64,000 nt of DNA. It comes from CAWCWK01 sp963842125 (GTDB taxonomy: Bacteria > Pseudomonadota > Alphaproteobacteria > Rhizobiales > CAWCWK01). Made by a program: the position numbers and the translations under genes. Of the stretch, positions 25,453 through 33,835 are shown in pieces. Under the pieces are notes generated by a model. That model was given only the letters and a program-made list of their open reading frames with translations, was not told the origin of the DNA and did no database searches. Location of the stretch: the NCBI GenBank assembly GCA_963842125.1, contig CAWJFE010000005.1, positions 372,001-436,000 of the forward strand, given 5' to 3'. Position 1 is the stretch's first letter, and every line of letters begins with the position of its first letter.

Positions 25453-25820
25453 TGGCACTTCCCGGGTCACTCCAGCTGACGCTTCGCGCCGAGCAGGCAT
25501 TGCTCGGGCTCGGGGCTGCCGCAGCCTTCATCTGGCTGGGCTATGGCTGGTTGACCTTCTTGCTTTTGGTCCTGCTGCCGGACCTGTCGATGCTGGGCTA
25601 TCTCGTCAGCCCGAGGTTCGGCGCCATCACCTATAACGCGGCCCATACGTGGCTGACGCCGATCGCCTTGGCCGCGCTGGCTTTCCTGGGGTTCGCCTGG
25701 GCCTTGCCGGCCGCCCTCATCTTCGCCGCCCATATCGGAATCGACCGTGCTATCGGATATGGTCTGAAGCTGCCCTCGGGCTTCAAGGACACCCATCTCG
25801 GCGCGATAGGCCCCACATGA
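25452..25820 (+). CDS. DUF4260 family membrane protein
   Basis: A 122 aa protein of four hydrophobic helices matching DUF4260: LLLVLLPDLSMLGYLVSPRFGAITYNAAHTW and HIGIDRAIGYGLKLPSGFKDTHLG are the family core. Function unknown. The ATG overlaps the glcD stop (TGATG) and its own stop overlaps the glcE ATG (ATGA), so it is firmly inside the glc operon. Gain of such a gene between glcD and glcE is unusual and may be positional hitch-hiking. Confidence 0.88.
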   Translation: MALPGSLQLTLRAEQALLGLGAAAAFIWLGYGWLTFLLLVLLPDLSMLGYLVSPRFGAITYNAAHTWLTPIALAALAFLGFAWALPAALIFAAHIGIDRAIGYGLKLPSGFKDTHLGAIGPT

Positions 25821-27073
25821 CCGACCCCGCTCGCACCGAGACAGACCTGACCTGGCGGCCCGATTCGGCAGACGCCGTCCGCGATGTCGTCGCCTGGGCG
25901 GTTGCCGAGGAGACGCCGATCGAGATCGTCGGGCAGGGCTCGAAGCGTGCGATCGGGCGCCCGATGCAGACGGCGGCGACGCTCGATCTCTCGCACCTGA
26001 CCGGCATCACGCTCTACGAGCCGGACGAGCTCGTCCTCTCCACCCGGGCCGGCACGCCGCTGGCCGAGATCGGCGAAGCGCTCGACGAAGCGGGCCAGAT
26101 GCTCGCCTTCGAGCCGATGGATTACGCACCTCTTCTCGGCACCGAGCCTGGCCATGGCACGATAGGCGGCGCGGTGATGACCAATGCCTGTGGCCCCCGC
26201 CGCATCCAGGCGGGCGCCGCGCGCGACCACGTGCTCGGCATCCACGCCGTCTCGGGCCGGGGCGAGGCCTTCAAGTCCGGCGGCCGGGTGATGAAGAACG
26301 TCACGGGCTACGACCTCTCGCGGGGGCTTGCCGGCTCCTGGGGCACGCTCGCCGTCCTCACCGACGTGACTGTCAAGGTGCTGCCGCGCCCGGAGACAGA
26401 AGCGACCGTGCTCGTTCTCGGGCTCGAGGACCACGCCGCTGCGCGGGCGATGGCCGAGGCGCTGGGCTCGTCGGCCGAAGTCTCCGGCGCTGCGCATCTG
26501 CCGCATCGCTGCGCGCTCTCCGTGCCGCAGGTGAGGGCGCTCAACCGCGCCGTCACCGCGCTTCGCCTTGAGGGCTTTGGCCCTTCGGTCGCCTATCGGC
26601 GAGATCGTCTGCGCGAGATGATGGCACGGCACGGCCCGGTCGAACTCGTCGAAACCGACGCCTCGCAGGCGCTCTGGCGCGTCATTCGCGATGCCGAGCC
26701 CTTCGCCTGCCAATCCTCGGCCGACAATGGCGAGATCGGCCAACGCCAGATCTGGCGCTGCTCGACGGCGCCCATGCAAGGGGCCGAACTCGTCCGTCTT
26801 CTCGAGGGCTATGGCGATGTCGAGGCCTTCTACGATTGGGGCGGCGGGCTCGTCTGGCTTGCCGTGCCGCCGCATGACGACGCGATGGCGGACCGCGTGC
26901 GCGGCGTCATCGCCGAGGTCGGTGGCCACGCCACCCTCATCCGCGCCGATGCGCCCGTGCGCGCTGCCGTCCCCGTCTTCCAGCCGCAGGAAGAAGGGCT
27001 GGCCGCGCTGGCAACCCGGCTGAAGGCGCAGTTCGACCCGAACGGGGTGCTGAACCCAGGACGGATGACGTGA
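25817..27073 (+). CDS. glcE: glycolate oxidase subunit GlcE
   Basis: A 418 aa FAD-binding protein. The FAD PP-loop region reads IEIVGQGSKRAIGRPMQ, and PGHGTIGGAVMTNACGPRRIQAGAARDHVLG plus KSGGRVMKNVTGYDLSRGLAGSWGTLAVLTDVTVKVLP are characteristic of GlcE. The C-terminus ends LKAQFDPNGVLNPGRM. The ATG overlaps the previous TGA (ATGA). It acts with GlcD and GlcF. The annotated frame upstream of this ATG is non-coding overlap with DUF4260. Confidence 0.95.
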   Translation: MTDPARTETDLTWRPDSADAVRDVVAWAVAEETPIEIVGQGSKRAIGRPMQTAATLDLSHLTGITLYEPDELVLSTRAGTPLAEIGEALDEAGQMLAFEPMDYAPLLGTEPGHGTIGGAVMTNACGPRRIQAGAARDHVLGIHAVSGRGEAFKSGGRVMKNVTGYDLSRGLAGSWGTLAVLTDVTVKVLPRPETEATVLVLGLEDHAAARAMAEALGSSAEVSGAAHLPHRCALSVPQVRALNRAVTALRLEGFGPSVAYRRDRLREMMARHGPVELVETDASQALWRVIRDAEPFACQSSADNGEIGQRQIWRCSTAPMQGAELVRLLEGYGDVEAFYDWGGGLVWLAVPPHDDAMADRVRGVIAEVGGHATLIRADAPVRAAVPVFQPQEEGLAALATRLKAQFDPNGVLNPGRMT

Positions 27074-27480
27074 TGATGCAGGCCGTTGTCGTAGCCGCTG
27101 CGGTTCCCCTGACGGCTCTTGCCGCCTGCACACCCAGCGTCGACGCGGCGCTGACATCGCCGCCCGCCACCCGAGCCGCCTATTTCTACGGCTACGCGAC
27201 GGTCGGCCGGCAGATCATGGAAGACTGCGCGGGTTACGACGATCGCTTCCGCCTCGACCTGCGTCTTCATCGCGCCCTCGAGACCCGGTTCGCCGAACGG
27301 GTCGAGGCGATCTACGACCAGCCCGCGACGACGTTCCTCGATCCGGAGGAATACGACCTGGAGCTACGCCGCGTCCGTGCGCAGTTGCAGGCGCTCGTGC
27401 CGGCGTTGCGAATCGAGGTCTGCCGCAACATCTCCGAGGAGCAGCTTGGCAACCTGCGCAAAGCGGACGGTTCGACATGA
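27073..27480 (+). CDS. small exported protein, probable lipoprotein, within the glc operon
   Basis: A 135 aa protein, not recognised. The N-terminus is hydrophobic (MMQAVVVAAAVPLTALAAC) and contains a plausible lipobox LAAC; the mature part has a YFYGYATVGRQIMEDCAGYDDRF region with a second Cys and CRNISEEQLGNLRKADGS near the end. ATG at 27073 overlaps the glcE stop (TGATG). GTG at 27070 and ATG at 27076 are alternatives. Its end overlaps the next start. It has similar size and character to the following gene, perhaps a related pair. Confidence 0.7.
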   Translation: MMQAVVVAAAVPLTALAACTPSVDAALTSPPATRAAYFYGYATVGRQIMEDCAGYDDRFRLDLRLHRALETRFAERVEAIYDQPATTFLDPEEYDLELRRVRAQLQALVPALRIEVCRNISEEQLGNLRKADGST

Positions 27481-27905
27481 CGCGACCGGATCGGGCGCGA
27501 CCTTCGTTGAGGCTTGGAGCGACCTTCGCGCTCGCACTTCTGGCATCGGGCTGCACGACGACGCCCCCGCCGGCCCCGTCCGTGTCGGCCCGCCTCGATC
27601 CTGACGGTTTCCTCTACTTCAACGACGCTGCGCTCTATCGCTCCGCCATGACGCGCTGCGCCGCGCGGCTGCCGGCCTACGCGGACGAACTCGCGAATGC
27701 CCGCACCGTCTTCACCGATGCGCGCACCCGCTACGCCGCAAAGGGCGGGCGCCCCGACCGCGCCGACCTTGCCCGCATCTACACCCGCTCCGACCGCGAA
27801 CTCGCCGCCGACCTCGCGCGTCAGTCCCCGGCCGCGGTCGAGGCGGCCTGCGCCCGGCTGGCCACCTATCACAGCCGCAATGTCGCGGCCTATTCGAGCA
27901 TCTGA
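27477..27905 (+). CDS. small lipoprotein within the glc operon
   Basis: A 142 aa protein, not recognised. A clear lipoprotein signal ends LLASGC (lipobox at about 22-27). The mature sequence begins with a Pro/Thr-rich spacer (TTTPPPAPS) and is rich in Ala, Arg and Asp, predicted helical, with Cys in TRCAARLP and EAACARLATYH. The ATG overlaps the preceding stop (ATGA) and the TGA overlaps the glcF ATG (TGATG). It would be anchored in an envelope membrane. Confidence 0.75.
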   Translation: MTRPDRARPSLRLGATFALALLASGCTTTPPPAPSVSARLDPDGFLYFNDAALYRSAMTRCAARLPAYADELANARTVFTDARTRYAAKGGRPDRADLARIYTRSDRELAADLARQSPAAVEAACARLATYHSRNVAAYSSI

Positions 27906-29260
27906 TGCAAACCAATTTCTCCCCCGCTCAGCTCGAAGATCCGGACATGGCCTCCTCGGAGGGGATAATCCGGAAATGCGTGCATTGCGGCTTTTGCACC
28001 GCGACCTGCCCGACCTTCGTGGAGCTGGGCGACGAGCTCGATAGTCCGCGCGGGCGGATCTACCTCATCAAGGACATGCTGGAGAACGACAAGCCGGCCA
28101 GCGCCGAAGTCGTGAAGCATATCGACCGCTGCCTCTCCTGCCTCTCCTGCATGACGACCTGCCCGTCCGGTGTCCATTACGGCCATCTCGTCGATCATGC
28201 CCGCGCGCATATCGAGGAGACCTACGAGCGGCCGTTCATGGACCGCGCCATCCGCGCGCTTCTCGCGCAGGTGCTGCCCTATCGGACCCGCTTCCGGATC
28301 GCGCTGCTGGCGAGCGTGCCGGGCAAGCTCGTCCGCCCGCTCCTGGCAAGCTGGGCGCCTTCTCGACCGCTGGCGGCCATGCTCGACCTCGCGCCCGCCA
28401 TCCCACCCGCCCGCTCGCCCACGGAAGGCGCGCAGACCTTCGAGGCCGAGGGGGCGCGGATCAAGCGGGTCGCGCTCCTCTCCAACTGCGCGCAGCCCGT
28501 CGTCGCGCCGCAGATCAACGAGGCTACGATCCGGCTTCTGGCGCGCCACGGCGTCGAGGTCGTCATCGCCAAGGGGGAGGGGTGTTGCGGCGCCATCGTC
28601 CACCATATGGGCCGCGAGGAACAGGCGATGGGCCTCGCGCGGAAGACGATCGACGCCTGGATCGCCGAGATGGACGGTGACGGCCTCGACGCCATCGTCG
28701 TCAACGTCTCGGGCTGCGGCACGACGGTGAAGGATTACGGCCACCTATTCCGCAACGATCCGCTCTATGCGGAGAAGGCGTCGCGGGTCTCGGCCATCGC
28801 GCGCGACGTTTCGGAAGTGATGCACGAGATCGGGCTGATCGAGCCCGTCATCGATGTCGATCTCGTTGCGGCCTATCATTCGGCCTGCTCCATGCAGCAT
28901 GGCCAGCGCGTGCAAGCGCAGCCGCGCGCGCTGCTGCGGGCCGCCGGCTTCCGGGTGAGGGAAGTGCCCGAGAGCCATCTTTGCTGCGGCTCGGCCGGCA
29001 CCTACAACATCCTCCAACCGGAGATCGCCGGCCGTCTGCGCGCGCGCAAGGCTCGCAACATCGAGAGCGTGACGCCGGATCTCGTGGCAACTGGTAATGT
29101 CGGCTGCATCACGCAGATCGCCAAGGGCACGGCGATCCCGATCGTTCACACGGCCGAGCTTCTCGACTGGGCGACGGGCGGGCCCCTTCCGCTAGCCCTG
29201 ACCGGAACCCCCCTTGCGGACCGCCCGGCGCGGACACCGGCTCTCGAGGCCGCCGAATAG
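27905..29260 (+). CDS. glcF: glycolate oxidase iron-sulfur subunit GlcF
   Basis: A 451 aa protein with two N-terminal [4Fe-4S] motifs, Cys25-28-31-35 (CVHCGFCTATCP) and Cys76-79-82-86 (CLSCLSCMTTCP). Two CCG domains follow (EGCCGAIVHHMG with NVSGCGTT, and SHLCCGSAGTY with HSACSMQHGQ). It carries electrons from GlcD/GlcE to the membrane quinone pool. ATG overlaps the lipoprotein stop. The C-terminal tail after about 425 is Pro/Ala-rich and unconserved in character. Confidence 0.96.
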   Translation: MQTNFSPAQLEDPDMASSEGIIRKCVHCGFCTATCPTFVELGDELDSPRGRIYLIKDMLENDKPASAEVVKHIDRCLSCLSCMTTCPSGVHYGHLVDHARAHIEETYERPFMDRAIRALLAQVLPYRTRFRIALLASVPGKLVRPLLASWAPSRPLAAMLDLAPAIPPARSPTEGAQTFEAEGARIKRVALLSNCAQPVVAPQINEATIRLLARHGVEVVIAKGEGCCGAIVHHMGREEQAMGLARKTIDAWIAEMDGDGLDAIVVNVSGCGTTVKDYGHLFRNDPLYAEKASRVSAIARDVSEVMHEIGLIEPVIDVDLVAAYHSACSMQHGQRVQAQPRALLRAAGFRVREVPESHLCCGSAGTYNILQPEIAGRLRARKARNIESVTPDLVATGNVGCITQIAKGTAIPIVHTAELLDWATGGPLPLALTGTPLADRPARTPALEAAE

Positions 29261-29290
29261 GGCGCCTGCCGGAACCTAAGCTCGGCATCG

Positions 29291-29320
29291 GGCCTTTCGC
29301 TTCCATGCCAGCGAAAGGCC
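29291..29320 (+). promoter_or_regulatory. 30-nt hairpin covering the ribosome-binding region of the first AI-2E-type gene
   Basis: GGCCTTTCGC (29291-29300) and GCGAAAGGCC (29311-29320) form a perfect 10-bp stem with a 10-nt loop. The only Shine-Dalgarno-like sequence for the GTG at 29325, AAAGG, lies inside the right arm. No U-tract follows, so it is not a standard terminator of the glc operon. It may be a translational control hairpin. Confidence 0.55.
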
Positions 29321-29324
29321 GCCC

Positions 29325-30515
29325 GTGTCCTCAACCTTCGATTCGCCTGACCATCAAGACCGCCAGCGCGGGAGCGTTGCCGAGCGCGCTTTGAGCGGCG
29401 GCATGGACGGTCCGCTCGCGCGCCGCACCGTCCTCGTCGCCTCGATCGCGCTTGGGCTCTTCGCGCTCCTCTTCGTCATCTGGAACGGCGCATCGGCCCT
29501 CTTCACGATCCTCGCGGGCATCGTGCTGGCGGCGCTGCTCGACGCCATCGCGTTCGGGCTCGGCAAGATCGTGCCACTGGCACGCAAATGGCGATTGCTG
29601 ATGGCGATCGCCCTTCTTCTCGTGCTCATCGTCGCCTTCGGCTACTTCGCGGGCGTTACCGTCCTCTCCCAGATCGAGGCGTTGACGGAGGGCTCGCGCG
29701 GCGTCTTCGCGACGCTGAAGGCCTGGCTCGACAACTCGCCCATCGGCGGCGTTCTGCCCGATCAATACTCGATCCGCGAGCTCGTCGGCTCCGGCTTCGG
29801 CAGCGGTGGTGACGCCGGCGTGGCCGGTGGATTGATGAGCGGCGCGACAGCATTCTTCACCGCGCTGAGCACAGGCGCGCTCATCCTGTTCCTCGGCTGT
29901 TTCTTCGCTTGGGACCCGGCGGTCTACCGCGCCGGCATCCTTTCCATCCTGCCACACGACAAGCGCGAGCGGGTCGGCGAAGTGCTCGGCAGCATGGGCG
30001 AGACGCTTCGCCTCTGGCTCTTCGGCCAGATGATCAGCATGGTGGTCATCGGCGTTCTCACGACGGCGCTCTTGCTGATCGCGGGGATGCCCTTCGCACT
30101 GCTGCTCGGGCTGCAGGCCGGCCTTCTCGCCTTCATTCCGACGCTTGGGCCGCTCATCGCGGCGGTGCCGATCCTCATCGCGGGCGCGACCGAGGGCTTC
30201 ACGATGGTCCTCTGGGGGCTCGGCATCTACGTGCTGGTGCAGGGCGTGGAGAGCAACCTGATCATGCCGCTCGTACAGAAGCGGATGATCTCGCTGCCGC
30301 CCGCCTTCACGCTTGGATCGCAGCTGTTGCTGGGTGCCCTCTTCGGCTTCGCCGGACTGGCGCTCGCCGTTCCGCTCGTCGCGATGCTGCGCGTGGCGGT
30401 CGAGGCGCTCTATGTCGAGGACGAGATGGGCGGAACCGCCACGGGCCATGAGGGTGCGGAGGGCGGCGAGGATGCCGAACCCTCCGGCCGCACCGCCTCC
30501 GCCCGACCAGCGTAG
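29325..30515 (+). CDS. AI-2E transporter family (UPF0118) membrane protein, first copy
   Basis: A 396 aa protein with about 7-8 helices in the PerM/TqsA-like fold. Core features: FGYFAGVTVLSQIEALTEG, a soluble loop, LFGQMISMVVIGVLTTALLLIAGMPFALLLGLQAGLLAFIPTLGPLIAAVPILIAG and VQGVESNLIMPLVQKRMISLPPAFTLGSQLLLGALFGFAGLALAVPL. Substrate unknown; some family members export peptides or quorum signals, others are H+/Na+ antiporter-like. The GTG start is within reach of the hairpin; Met27 (29403) is an alternative start. A paralogue follows directly. Confidence 0.87.
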   Translation: MSSTFDSPDHQDRQRGSVAERALSGGMDGPLARRTVLVASIALGLFALLFVIWNGASALFTILAGIVLAALLDAIAFGLGKIVPLARKWRLLMAIALLLVLIVAFGYFAGVTVLSQIEALTEGSRGVFATLKAWLDNSPIGGVLPDQYSIRELVGSGFGSGGDAGVAGGLMSGATAFFTALSTGALILFLGCFFAWDPAVYRAGILSILPHDKRERVGEVLGSMGETLRLWLFGQMISMVVIGVLTTALLLIAGMPFALLLGLQAGLLAFIPTLGPLIAAVPILIAGATEGFTMVLWGLGIYVLVQGVESNLIMPLVQKRMISLPPAFTLGSQLLLGALFGFAGLALAVPLVAMLRVAVEALYVEDEMGGTATGHEGAEGGEDAEPSGRTASARPA

Positions 30516-30520
30516 CGCAG

Positions 30521-31604
30521 ATGGCGGCTCCCCCAAGCGCCGAAGGGCCGCTCCAGCACGCCCTGCGCAGCGGCACCGTGGCCCGAGCGACGGTCGTCGT
30601 CGTGGGGATCGGCTTTCTCGTCGTCGCCGGGTTGATGACGGCGTGGAACGCGTCGGCCTCGCTTCTTCTTCTCTTCGCCGGCCTCCTGATGGCATCCTTC
30701 ATGGATGTCGGAGTCTGGCTCCTTGGCAAGGTCGTGCCGCTCGCCCGGCGCTGGCGGGCGATCCTCGTAGCGCTGGTTGTCTTCGGGGCGGCGGCGGCTG
30801 CGATCTGGTATGGCGGGCGCACCCTCGTCCAACAGTCCGGCGAGATCGCCTCCACGTTGGAGGACCAGATCGACGCCCTGCAGAGCCAGGTAGCCAAGAT
30901 CGGTATCCCGGGGCTTCAGGTCGACGATCTGGAGCGCGACGAGACCGCCGACGACGTTTCCACGATGATCGACCGTGTGCGAACCATGGCGAGCGTCACG
31001 CTGTCGGTCGCCTCAAGCCTCGTCGTCATCTTCTTCTTCGGTCTTTTCCTCACCATCGAGCCGACGCTCTACCGCGACGGGGCCGTCTCGCTGCTGCCCG
31101 TCTCGCGGCGTGCGCGCGTGGCCGAGGTCATGGACGATCTCGGCGCGACGTTGCGGCGCTGGCTGCTGGGACAGTCCGTCTCGATGATCGTCGTCTTCGC
31201 CGTCGCCTACCCCATGTTCCTCTGGATCGGACTGCCCTACGCGTTCCTCCTCGCGCTACAGGCGGGGCTGCTGACCTTCATTCCGCTGATCGGGCAGTTC
31301 ATCGCCGGCATTCCGATCATCCTCATCGGCCTCAGCGTCGGCGGCTCGACAGGCACTTATGCGATCGGCGCCTATGTCGTTCTGCAGGTCTTGGAGAGCA
31401 ACGTGCTGACGCCGATCGTCCAGCGGCGCGCGGTCTATGTGCCGCCGGCGCTCATCTTGGGCGGGCAGGTGCTGATGGGCACGCTATTCGGGTTTCGCCG
31501 GCCTCGTGTTGGCCGTACCCGTCATCGCGGTGGTGCGCGAGGCGGTGCTGCAACTCTATGTCAAGGATACGCTCGAGGGCGCTGCTACTGGCGGAACGCG
31601 CTGA
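30521..31604 (+). pseudogene. AI-2E transporter family membrane protein, second copy, frameshifted near the 3' end
   Basis: Tandem paralogue of the preceding gene, 5 bases after its stop. Residues 1-~324 are in frame and match (AYVVLQVLESNVLTPIVQRRAVYVPPALILGGQVLMGTLFGF). At about 31491-31496 the sequence GGGTTTCGCC has one base too many: the +1 frame continues AGLVLAVPVIAVVREAVLQLYV, exactly the family ending, to a TGA at 31602-31604. Read without correction the protein ends in unrelated Arg-rich sequence at 31642. A real frameshift or a sequencing error would look the same. Confidence 0.8.
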
Positions 31605-32061
31605 AACGGGCCTGCGCATGGCCGGTGACGGCGGGCGCGTAGGTGCAGGTCAGACCCTTCTTGAAACCGCCGGCCGAGCGGCAGACGATCTGGTCGGGCG
31701 TCCAGTCGGCCTGGGCCCCGCAGGTGCCGCGTCGCATCTGGTAGACGAGGATATCGCCCTGGTCGCGCCAGTCGGCATGCCCCTTGCAGTCATAGCCGCC
31801 GCCGATGACGCGATAGGTGCCCTGGCCGTGCAAGCCGACGCAGAAGGCGACCTTGTAGGCGCCGTAGAGCGGATTGTAGGTCTGCCAGCAGGCATTGCCC
31901 GCGCGGGCCGAGACGGGCGCGGGCTGATGCATAGGCATCGCCTGCACCTGCGGGCCGGGCGCATGGTAGTAGCGCACGCCGCCAGCTTCGGCAGTATCGG
32001 GGAGGGCGGAGGCCGCGAGACCGGCGACGATGGCGGCAGTGAGAAGCGCGATACGCCGCAT
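31585..32061 (-). CDS. exported protein of unknown function, 158 aa
   Basis: Not recognised. A signal peptide (MRRIALLTAAIVAGLAASALPDTAEA) precedes a mature region with six Cys (NACWQTY, AFCVGLHG, YDCKGHADW, RGTCGAQ, IVCRSAGG, LTCTYAP), probably forming three disulfides, and Tyr/Gly-rich character. ATG at 32061 is chosen because GGGGG sits at good spacing; ATG at 32070 is too close to it. Its 3' end overlaps the convergent AI-2E gene by 20 bases if the frameshift there is corrected. Confidence 0.75.
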   Translation of the reverse strand: MRRIALLTAAIVAGLAASALPDTAEAGGVRYYHAPGPQVQAMPMHQPAPVSARAGNACWQTYNPLYGAYKVAFCVGLHGQGTYRVIGGGYDCKGHADWRDQGDILVYQMRRGTCGAQADWTPDQIVCRSAGGFKKGLTCTYAPAVTGHAQARFSAFRQ

Positions 32062-32332
32062 GACAGTCATCCCCCGACCGACCCGCCACGAAACACCCGT
32101 GGTGGGCCTACACAAAAAACGCGCGGGCCAGACGCTGAACTCAACAGGCCCGCATGGAGACAATGACGCATGAACCTTTCCGCTTCGCTGAGGATCAGGG
32201 TTTCGTAATGGTGCACCTTCGTGGTGAACGCCCGTTATAGCCCGCATAGGCTCTCAAGCCCCGCCGCGCGCTTTATCTCTTCCGAGGCCTGCGCTACAGC
32301 CAGCACGACCTTCGAACCCGGCCCGCACCTCC

Positions 32333-33835
32333 ATGTCAGACACGCCATCCAATCCCAAAAAGACGTCGAAGCGCCCGAAGCGTCCGGCCCCCGTGCTGCC
32401 GCGTGGGTTTCAGGACGTGGACGGCGCGGATGCGCGCGCCATCGCGGAGATGCTGGACAAGGTCTCGGCCGTCTACGAGGCCTACGGGTTCGACCGGATC
32501 GAGACGCCCTTCCTCGAATATACCGAGGCTCTCGGCAAGTTCCTGCCCGATCAGGACCGCCCGAACGAGGGCGTCTTCTCGCTCCAGGACGACGACGAAG
32601 CCTGGATGAGCCTGCGCTACGACCTCACCGCCCCGCTCGCGCGCTATGTGGCCGCCAATTTCGAGACGCTGCCCAAGCCCTTCCGCTCCTACCGCTCCGG
32701 CTACGTCTTCCGCAACGAGAAGCCCGGCCCCGGCCGCTTCCGTCAGTTCATGCAGATCGACGCCGACACCGTAGGCGCGCCCGGCCCGACGGCGGACGCC
32801 GAGATGTGCATGATGATGGCGGACGTCATGGAGGCGTTGGGGCTCGAGCGCGGGCAATATGTGGTGCGGGTGAGTTCGAGAGGTGTTCTGAATGAACTGA
32901 TGGACGTTGTCGGCGTCGGCCAAGCCAGTCGCCTAGCGACGCTTCGTGCAATCGACAAGTACGATCGACTTGGACGGGAAGGGGTCAAACAGCTTCTTGG
33001 GGAAGGGCGGCGCGACGAGTCCGGCGACTATACTGAAGGAGCGAAGCTACCGATCGACCAAGTAGAAAGGATCGTCGCGTTCATTGAAGCAGATGAGTAC
33101 CACGTCGCCGTTGCGGACGCGGGCTTTGGTCATCGTGCGCCACACCTAGCCGCTCTCGTAGAAACGAAGAACGTTTGGCGTGACGTGGGCTACGCGGAGG
33201 ATCAAATCATAATCGACCCCTCCGTCGTCCGTGGCCTCGAATACTATACCGGCCCCGTCTTCGAGGTCGAACTGCTCATGGAAACCGTCAACGAGAAGGG
33301 CGAGCCGGCGCGGTTCGGGTCGGTCGGCGGGGGCGGGCGGTATGATGGGCTGGTCGGGCGCTTCCGAGGCGAGGACGTGCCCGCGACGGGCTTCTCGATC
33401 GGCGTGTCGCGCCTCGCCGCCGCGCTGAAGGCGCTCGGCAAGCTCGGCGATGCGCCGAGGCCCGGGCCGGTCGTCGTGACAGTCATGGATAAGACGGCGA
33501 TGGCCGACTATCAGGCCATGGCCAAGGACCTGCGGGATGCCCGCATCCGTGCTGAGGTCTTCCTCGGCAACCCGAAGCAATTCGGCAAGCAGCTCGCCTA
33601 TGCCGACAAGCGCGGCTCCCCCGTCGCGATCATCCAGGGGTCGGACGAGCGAGAGGCCGGCACCGTGCAGGTCAAGGACCTCATCCTCGGCGCCGAGGAA
33701 GCCGCCGCCATCACCGACAACCGCGAATGGCGCGAATCGCGCGCCGCGCAGGTGACGGTGCCGCGCGCCGACCTCGTCGGGACGGTGCGCGAGATGCTGG
33801 CCCGGCACGGGTCGGTCGACACGGGCGACGCGTGA
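32333..33835 (+). CDS. hisS: histidyl-tRNA synthetase
   Basis: Charges tRNA-His. 500 aa class II synthetase, the longer alphaproteobacterial type. Motif 2 region YRSGYVFRNEKPGPGRFRQFMQIDAD, the HisA histidine signatures LEYYTGPVFEVELL and GSVGGGGRYDGLVGRF are present, with a C-terminal anticodon-binding domain from about 400. Residues ~205-285 are encoded by an atypical, lower-GC stretch (see findings). It is the first gene of hisS-hisZ-hisG. The stop overlaps the hisZ GTG (GTGA). Confidence 0.96.
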   Translation: MSDTPSNPKKTSKRPKRPAPVLPRGFQDVDGADARAIAEMLDKVSAVYEAYGFDRIETPFLEYTEALGKFLPDQDRPNEGVFSLQDDDEAWMSLRYDLTAPLARYVAANFETLPKPFRSYRSGYVFRNEKPGPGRFRQFMQIDADTVGAPGPTADAEMCMMMADVMEALGLERGQYVVRVSSRGVLNELMDVVGVGQASRLATLRAIDKYDRLGREGVKQLLGEGRRDESGDYTEGAKLPIDQVERIVAFIEADEYHVAVADAGFGHRAPHLAALVETKNVWRDVGYAEDQIIIDPSVVRGLEYYTGPVFEVELLMETVNEKGEPARFGSVGGGGRYDGLVGRFRGEDVPATGFSIGVSRLAAALKALGKLGDAPRPGPVVVTVMDKTAMADYQAMAKDLRDARIRAEVFLGNPKQFGKQLAYADKRGSPVAIIQGSDEREAGTVQVKDLILGAEEAAAITDNREWRESRAAQVTVPRADLVGTVREMLARHGSVDTGDA

